Assembly: GCF_037975245.1 (NCBI RefSeq)
Contig: NC_092562.1
Location: 5,503,501 to 5,567,500, forward strand
DNA from: Apostichopus japonicus
Lineage: Eukaryota > Echinodermata > Holothuroidea > Aspidochirotida > Stichopodidae
Length of the DNA stretch: 64,000 bases
Reading direction: 5' to 3'
Positions 60,570 to 64,000 of the stretch are shown here, piece after piece. A model generated the notes under the pieces. That model searched no databases. It had not been told where the DNA came from and was given only the letters and a program-made list of their open reading frames with translations. The position numbers were made by a program, and so were the translations under genes. The stretch's first letter is position 1. Each line of letters opens with the position of its first letter.

Positions 60570-62222
60570 GGAATGTGTGTATATACCTATTGTGAAATAA
60601 AATAGAAATGTTAACAAAAATGCACATACCTTTAATTCCTTAAAACTAGTCAGAAGTTGAAAGGCTACCTACTGTACACAGTGGCCTTAGAATTTAGGTC
60701 AATACTAAACTTGTAAATGTAAGAGTAGTATTATTATTAGGCCTAAACCAGAAACGGTAGAAATGAAGTCATACAGTCATAGTGGACACCTGTAACAATC
60801 CCATATTTATAACCTCACGCATGCCTAGCTTCTCACAATAAAAGTTTGTCTAGATATGCCTAAAAAGCCATAGTAGCTTGTGTTACTCTTATACATAGCA
60901 ACATAGCAAATGCAAAATAGCAATGAACCTTCCTTGACTCGAGCTAGGCCATACTCGGTAACTTATTGTACAGTAGGTTTAGGCCCTTGACTTGAGCAGT
61001 GGCATAACGTTAGACTATCTAGGCCTATACTATTACTAGTATGGACTATGAAAAATGACTGTATCAGTAGTGGAGCAACGAACTTTTGATCTATTCTGAC
61101 ATTGTTCCTGCAAAATGGTTTAATTTACACATTGCATATATATCCAAACACTGCTAGGGGAAATAATGTTTACAATATACGAAAAATAAAAATACAGAAG
61201 GTCAACTTGCGCACAGAGTTGTCACTAACCTGCAAGTAATAACCTACACTATGCACTATGGCGAATAGGGGATTTCCCTCCCTAAACTGTCGTCTGCTAG
61301 TGAAAGACTAGACATACACGATTTCGAATTGTCGCGGGTAACTCAGGCTATGCAACTACCCACCACATGTTGACTACACGAAGCCTACTGTAGCTAGAGA
61401 TGATAATGTCTGTGTTTCTGATTATAACATCACCCTCAAATTCCCGTGTAAACACTTATGGCAAGTTTCCCACCATGATCACTAGTGCGTGGAATTATGA
61501 AGGTGGCATAATTTAAGCAACTGGAGAAAGCCTTTTGTGTGAGTCAAACACTTTTGATAGTTTTGCAAGCTCGATTGACTCCCTTTGAATTACTTGAACA
61601 ATGCATCAGTACCCTACTGTGTTAGGCATTACTTTGAACAGTTTGAGTGTTTGTTTTAGACTAAATTAAGTTGGGGCCTCCTTTGTACGATTCTTTTAAT
61701 CATAGTCACAGTTGCTTAAGAGCAAATAATAAACTTTTATGAACTGAAATTAAAATATAATGGTTAATCTCGAGTGAAATAAGAAATCAAACCGTGCTAA
61801 TTTCTTCAAACTGATGCATGGTTATATGTCACGGTAAGCATAATTTAGGCTAGTCTAATGTACTTACAGTAAGAACTTTAGACCCTAACAGCATATAGGC
61901 ATTAGACTAAACTTAACTAAGATGAGGTCTAGCTGCATTTTGGCCTTTAGGCTTGTCCATTTAAAGAACCCAACCTACATGAGTATAGTGCCCTGTAGTT
62001 GTGTTGTGCCCTGAATGTGTTGTCAAAACATGATAATTATAGGCCTAGTCTAATACCAGAGCAACAAAGAGGCAAGAACTATATAGCGCAGTACCGTTTA
62101 TGATGCAATCACAATATTTGCCAGAAACAGTTCATATAATCTCTGCAAACTAGCAATAATGCATTCATTATGAGATTTACTTCTTTTGTTTTTTCACTGA
62201 TGCTTTTTTGCCTTTGTTGTAG
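60570..62222. promoter_or_regulatory. Divergent intergenic region between LRRC42 and the EGF/Ig gene
   Basis: About 1.65 kb between two genes transcribed away from each other. It should contain the LRRC42 promoter. The EGF/Ig gene starts at once after an acceptor-like TTTGTTGTAG, so a non-coding first exon of that gene may also lie here. No specific factor sites are claimed. Confidence 0.4.
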
Positions 62223-63930
62223 ATGAACTTCAATAGTTTGAAATGTGAACCTATTGCTGTTACGGTATGCTTACTTTTCTTCTTGGAACCTTTCCTTTAT
62301 GGTAAGTATATTCCAATTAATACAGGCTTTTGGATTTGTCTTTAATAGTGTGCTTGTTTACTGAAGTAGATTAATGCTTTCTATTTGTATTAGCTCAACT
62401 CTTCTGTTGACAAATAATTTGCATGGTTGTCACTTTTCAAACTGTTGAAATGTTGAAAAAATGTACTACCTTATTCATTGATTTGCAAACATATTCTGTA
62501 GTTTTTATTTCATAGGAACTCATCACAAATGTTCTACAAACTGCAGTATTTCATTTCAGTAAATATAGGTCCTTTAGCTGTATACAGCTTTGATATGAAG
62601 CAACTTCAGGCATATTGATATGAAATAATTATTTCTTGCAAATTCTGTTAATACTTTTAAACATGTTTGTATAAGGCAAAAGTGGCTGTTTCCCATATGA
62701 TTAATCATTTCTTCTTACAAGCTGACATACCACAAATTACATTTGAGTGTTACTGCTCTTCATATAGCCTATGAATTTAAAGTTCTGGTGCACGTTTTAA
62801 TTGGGCTTAATATTTTCTACCAGATTCTGTAGGTGCTTCTTGTGGATCTAGCCCAGACACAGAGGGAAGATATGGTGTCAACTGCTCTCAACTCTGTTCC
62901 TGCTCTTCTAATGCTGTTTGTAATGACACCACAGGCGAATGTACTGGCAGGTTATGTGGCAACACAGGCAAAACGTTTACATGTGACAAAAGTGAGCTAC
63001 TAGCACTAGCTTGTGTATACAAACAACCGTCGTGTATTACAACTCTTAATTAGCTTATTTATAACACTGTTCCATTGCACGCCAGATAACACTTAACATA
63101 GCAATTTGCTATGATGCGATACTGGGTAAATTGTTCCCTGATCTATAGGTAGTATTTTTTTGTCATATTGTTGCTGATATAATTAACCTTATAATTAACA
63201 GCTAATGGCAACAAATTAAATAAGCTAGTGGGAAATGATAATGTAAGCTGCTCAATGCAACCAGTACTGGTCCACGTGGACCAAAGCTGTTCGAATCTGG
63301 ACATTCTCATCAAGTTCAAACTATCTTTATATATATCCATTAGGTTTCACTTTTAAGTAGCTTTTTGCATTGATTATAGTCCCAATTTTTTAAACCCTGA
63401 CAATTTCTATTGAAATCCTGTGACTGTTCATTCATCACACCAGTCCGTTTTCTACTTAGCTGCTATATCTCAGTCAATACTAATAGAATTGGTAAGATTG
63501 CTGGATAATGGCAAGCAAACAAATTAGTTTTGATACATCATAGATAACAGAAGAGTACAGGCATACAACTTATTCAGTATGAATTCATTACCTGAAAGCT
63601 TTTTTAACCATATTTTATTCATATCAGATGGACTAACCTTGGTTGTCATTGGAAGTCCACTCGTTGCTACGGAGATGACCTCAGTGACTATAACATGCAT
63701 CTCTAACCTTGGTCCTGGTGATATACTCATCACATGGAGGGACCCAAGCGGTGCCGAAATTCTCCCTGGCTCCAAATTTGAAATAAGGAGAGAATCTGAC
63801 ACAGTTAATGTTCTAGCTTTGGGGAACACCACTTCAAAAGACAGTGGAACGTACACTTGTGTGGCTAATTTAACAGAGTCAACCGATATATTGTCAACTG
63901 TGGAAGAAAGCACCAATATAACTATATTTG
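62223..63930 (+). CDS. Secreted or single-pass membrane protein with EGF-like and Ig domains, 5' part
   Basis: Three coding exons are visible: 62223-62301, 62824-62991 and 63628-63930; the gene continues past the window. Exon 1 encodes a signal peptide (AVTVCLLFFLEPFLYG). Exon 2 encodes a Cys-rich EGF/laminin-type module (GRYGVNCSQLCSCSSNAVCN, then TGEC). Exon 3 encodes one Ig domain with VTITC, an ITW core Trp and DSGTYTCVAN. All three junctions are phase 1, the usual arrangement for shuffled extracellular modules. An EGF module followed by Ig recalls Tie/Tek-like receptors or scavenger and cell-adhesion proteins; without the remaining exons the family cannot be fixed. Several N-glycosylation sequons are present. 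Confidence 0.85.
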
Positions 63931-64000
63931 GTAAGTAAAGGTTCTAAAAATGCTGTTTGTCCACATGCAGGCAATCTTACATTGTAACCTAACTAAGTGC

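Noticed and set aside
1..64000. CRISPR arrays, operons, prophage or plasmid features
   Set aside because: The spliced genes and animal-type repeats show this is a eukaryotic nuclear region; the tandem repeats lack alternating unique spacers.

Overview
The window is animal nuclear DNA: AT-rich, with intron-split genes, GT-AG introns, standard code, dense short non-autonomous DNA transposons, SINE-like tRNA fossils and many AT and poly-G tracts. The gene set (NDUFA11, COA7, LRRC42, a group I secreted phospholipase A2, a peptide-type rhodopsin-class GPCR and an EGF/Ig ectodomain gene) fits a marine invertebrate deuterostome. My best guess is an echinoderm, possibly a sea cucumber; this is inference, because no rRNA or mitochondrial marker is present.

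Layout. 1-7.3 kb: no gene seen, one G-rich minisatellite. 7.3-33.7 kb: one GPCR gene on + with four coding exons; its 19 kb first intron carries a 67-bp minisatellite split by a 5.2 kb composite transposon, and its second intron has (AT)n tracts and a TTAA-type MITE close to exon 3. 33.7-40.8 kb: intergenic. 40.9-46.4 kb: NDUFA11 (+), a complex I membrane subunit, with a dimeric TTAA MITE in intron 1 and a 118-bp tandem array in intron 2. 47.9-49.8 kb: COA7 (-), a complex IV assembly factor, tail-to-tail with NDUFA11 and with a 215-bp tandem duplication just upstream of its start. 52.0-55.9 kb: secreted PLA2 (+), with transposons in introns 1 and 2. 56.8-60.5 kb: LRRC42 (-), tail-to-tail with PLA2. 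62.2 kb to the end: 5' part of a secreted or membrane protein with EGF-like and Ig modules (+), divergent from LRRC42.

Functional links: NDUFA11 and COA7 are both mitochondrial respiratory-chain genes and lie side by side. COA7 and LRRC42 also lie in the same human cytoband (1p32.3, from memory), so their closeness here may be old linkage.

The most unusual content is transposon biology. Nested insertions can be ordered by exact target-site duplications: a copy of a hAT-like MITE inside another copy of its own family, a MITE inside one arm of a composite element, and a composite whose outermost ends carry the only matching target duplication and which encloses a THAP-like coding fragment.
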